This document shows positions 15,878-16,766 of a stretch of 16,766 nucleotides of DNA, in pieces. Origin of the DNA: Dunaliella salina (taxonomy: Eukaryota; Chlorophyta; Chlorophyceae; Chlamydomonadales; Dunaliellaceae); NCBI GenBank assembly GCA_002284615.2, contig MU069436.1, positions 1,133,730 to 1,150,495 of the forward strand, written 5' to 3'. The translations under genes were made by a program, and so were the position numbers. The stretch's first letter is position 1, and each line of letters starts with the position of its first letter. The notes under the pieces were generated by a model that was not told the origin of the DNA, ran no database searches, and was given only the letters and a program-made list of their open reading frames with translations.

Positions 15878-15901
15878 TACAAGGCTTACGAAAGCCTTGT
15901 A
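15878..15901. repeat. Perfect 10-bp stem with 4-base loop
   Basis: TACAAGGCTT, loop ACGA, AAGCCTTGTA. It is a compact hairpin without mismatch and without a following T-run, so it is not a terminator of bacterial or Pol III type. Confidence 0.88.
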
Positions 15902-16075
15902 CTACATCCCGGGCTCTGCCTTTTCACAAGTGTTAGACACAGGTAGGTTGTAAAACTGGCTATCAGAGGAATCCAAGCTTGAAAACTGCCCGTTACGGCG
16001 TATCTACGCAAGGAGCATGCCAAAAAACCTGATTTTGGGCCTCAGTTGCCGCCCTCTGGTACTTTTCAAGGAAAG

Positions 16076-16104
16076 CCCTAAACCCCTTCTAGAGGGGTTA
16101 AGGG
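16076..16104. repeat. 12-bp near-perfect inverted repeat
   Basis: CCCTAAACCCCT (16076-16087) pairs with AGGGGTTAAGGG (16093-16104) at 11 of 12 positions around the loop TCTAG. The arms look like plant-type telomere words (CCCTAAA), but only one unit is present. Confidence 0.8.
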
Positions 16105-16687
16105 TTTTCAGGTTGGGCTTAGACCGAATTAGAGCTAGGTTGGGCTCAGAACTATTCCCAACATCAATAGCCATTTATAATTAACAGTCGGAGAGAAGTG
16201 GGCTCAAGTCATTCCGGAATGAGAGCGCCCAACAAATGTTTGTTGAGCTATGCAATTCCGATGTGTCGAATGACATGTGAATTATAAGTTGTTTGAAGTG
16301 CACCATGCTCTCTCCGGGCTTTGTTGCTTATCGAGCTCTAAGGGCAATAGGCAAAGTTTGATTCACCAAACGTCCATCTCCGTCGATTGATGTCAAGTGG
16401 TCAAAACGGTGGGCGATGTCAAAGCGCATCAAGGCTTCGCCCTTCCTACCTCCGATCGAGTTTGCGGCCGCTGGACCCGATAGGTATGGCGAATAGCTTA
16501 ATCGTCACAATGGGTTCTCCAGCTATGTACTTGATGTCAGCGGTGCATCGATTTCGGCGTGTCTCTAGCATCATAAGGAGGGCTTGAAAAACCTCTCTGG
16601 CCAGCCACCGAAGGCAGCGTTAGTGGTAGCCACTTGAAAGAACCACTTGAAAGAAGCCCATGAATAGAAAACTGTCCTGCGCTGTAT
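16105..16687. other. Unassigned, comparatively CpG-rich block
   Basis: From about 16200 CG dinucleotides are far denser than in the retroelement region. It has a 14-bp perfect palindrome TCATTCCGGAATGA at 16209-16222 and a CAACAAATGTTTGTTG stem at 16232-16247. Open frames exist on both strands: plus about 16366-16490 and 16387-16587; minus about 16504-16328. I recognise no product. CCACTTGAAAGAA occurs twice in tandem near 16630-16655. It may be a remnant of a different gene or element. Confidence 0.35.
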
Positions 16688-16716
16688 GTGTGCGTGCGTG
16701 CGTGCGTGTGTGTATG

Positions 16717-16766
<50 letters not shown>
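16688..16766. repeat. (TG)n microsatellite with CG interruptions at window end
   Basis: The tract starts with TGTG and TGCG units (16688-16710), has a TATGTTTT break (16712-16720), then runs as pure TG to the last base. It is the reverse complement of the CA tract at position 1. Confidence 0.97.

Noticed and set aside
16076..16104. Interstitial telomere repeat
   Set aside because: Only one CCCTAAA-like word is present in the hairpin; there is no tandem telomeric array.

Overview
The window looks like repeat-dominated nuclear DNA from a eukaryote. It has long dinucleotide microsatellites at both ends and in the middle, several minisatellites with different periods, and the decayed remains of at least five non-LTR (LINE-like) retrotransposon copies. 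I see no intact host gene, tRNA, rRNA or CRISPR array. Joint presence of an RNase H domain and a PD-(D/E)XK-type endonuclease downstream of a LINE-like RT recalls the Dualen/RandI group known from green algae, so a green-lineage host with a large, repeat-rich genome is a reasonable guess. The sequence does not prove this.

Left third (1-4480): a (CA)n tract, a 32-bp minisatellite (about 297-580), a degenerate 57-bp array (about 1005-1350), a 3'-end-only scrap of LINE family B (1523-1577), a 103-bp (TG)n tract containing the window's only N, a 33-bp array (2522-2640), a solo 3' UTR of a family A LINE (3876-3989), and a 26-bp triplication (4256-4335). The DNA between these has no recognisable gene.

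Middle (4480-7717): a minus-strand family A fragment (RT joined to an endonuclease tail) lies head to head with a plus-strand, 5'-truncated family B LINE (about 5066-6480). Family B ends in a hairpin plus an 8-bp repeat tail. An 88-bp tandem array (6815-7105), AT-rich unassigned DNA and a perfect 8-bp array (7686-7717) follow.

Right half (about 7738-14640): a large, broken family A retroelement on the plus strand. Its order is: N-terminal segment with a possible cysteine-peptidase-like stretch; RT; Pro/Ser/Thr-rich basic linker; chromodomain-like segment; complete C4HC3 PHD finger; second chromo-like half motif; segment with a possible methyltransferase-like motif; RNase H; zinc knuckle; PD-(D/E)XK-like endonuclease. 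A 5'-truncated 3' end of a related element, with hairpin UTR and (TTTTC)n tail, is nested inside it at about 13045-13451. Stops, frameshifts and substituted catalytic residues show that this copy is dead. The notable point is the module of chromatin-reader type between RT and RNase H. It suggests a retroelement lineage that couples target choice to histone marks.

Right end (14640-16766): unassigned DNA with several perfect or near-perfect short inverted repeats, a more CpG-rich block (about 16200-16620) and a terminal (TG)n tract.
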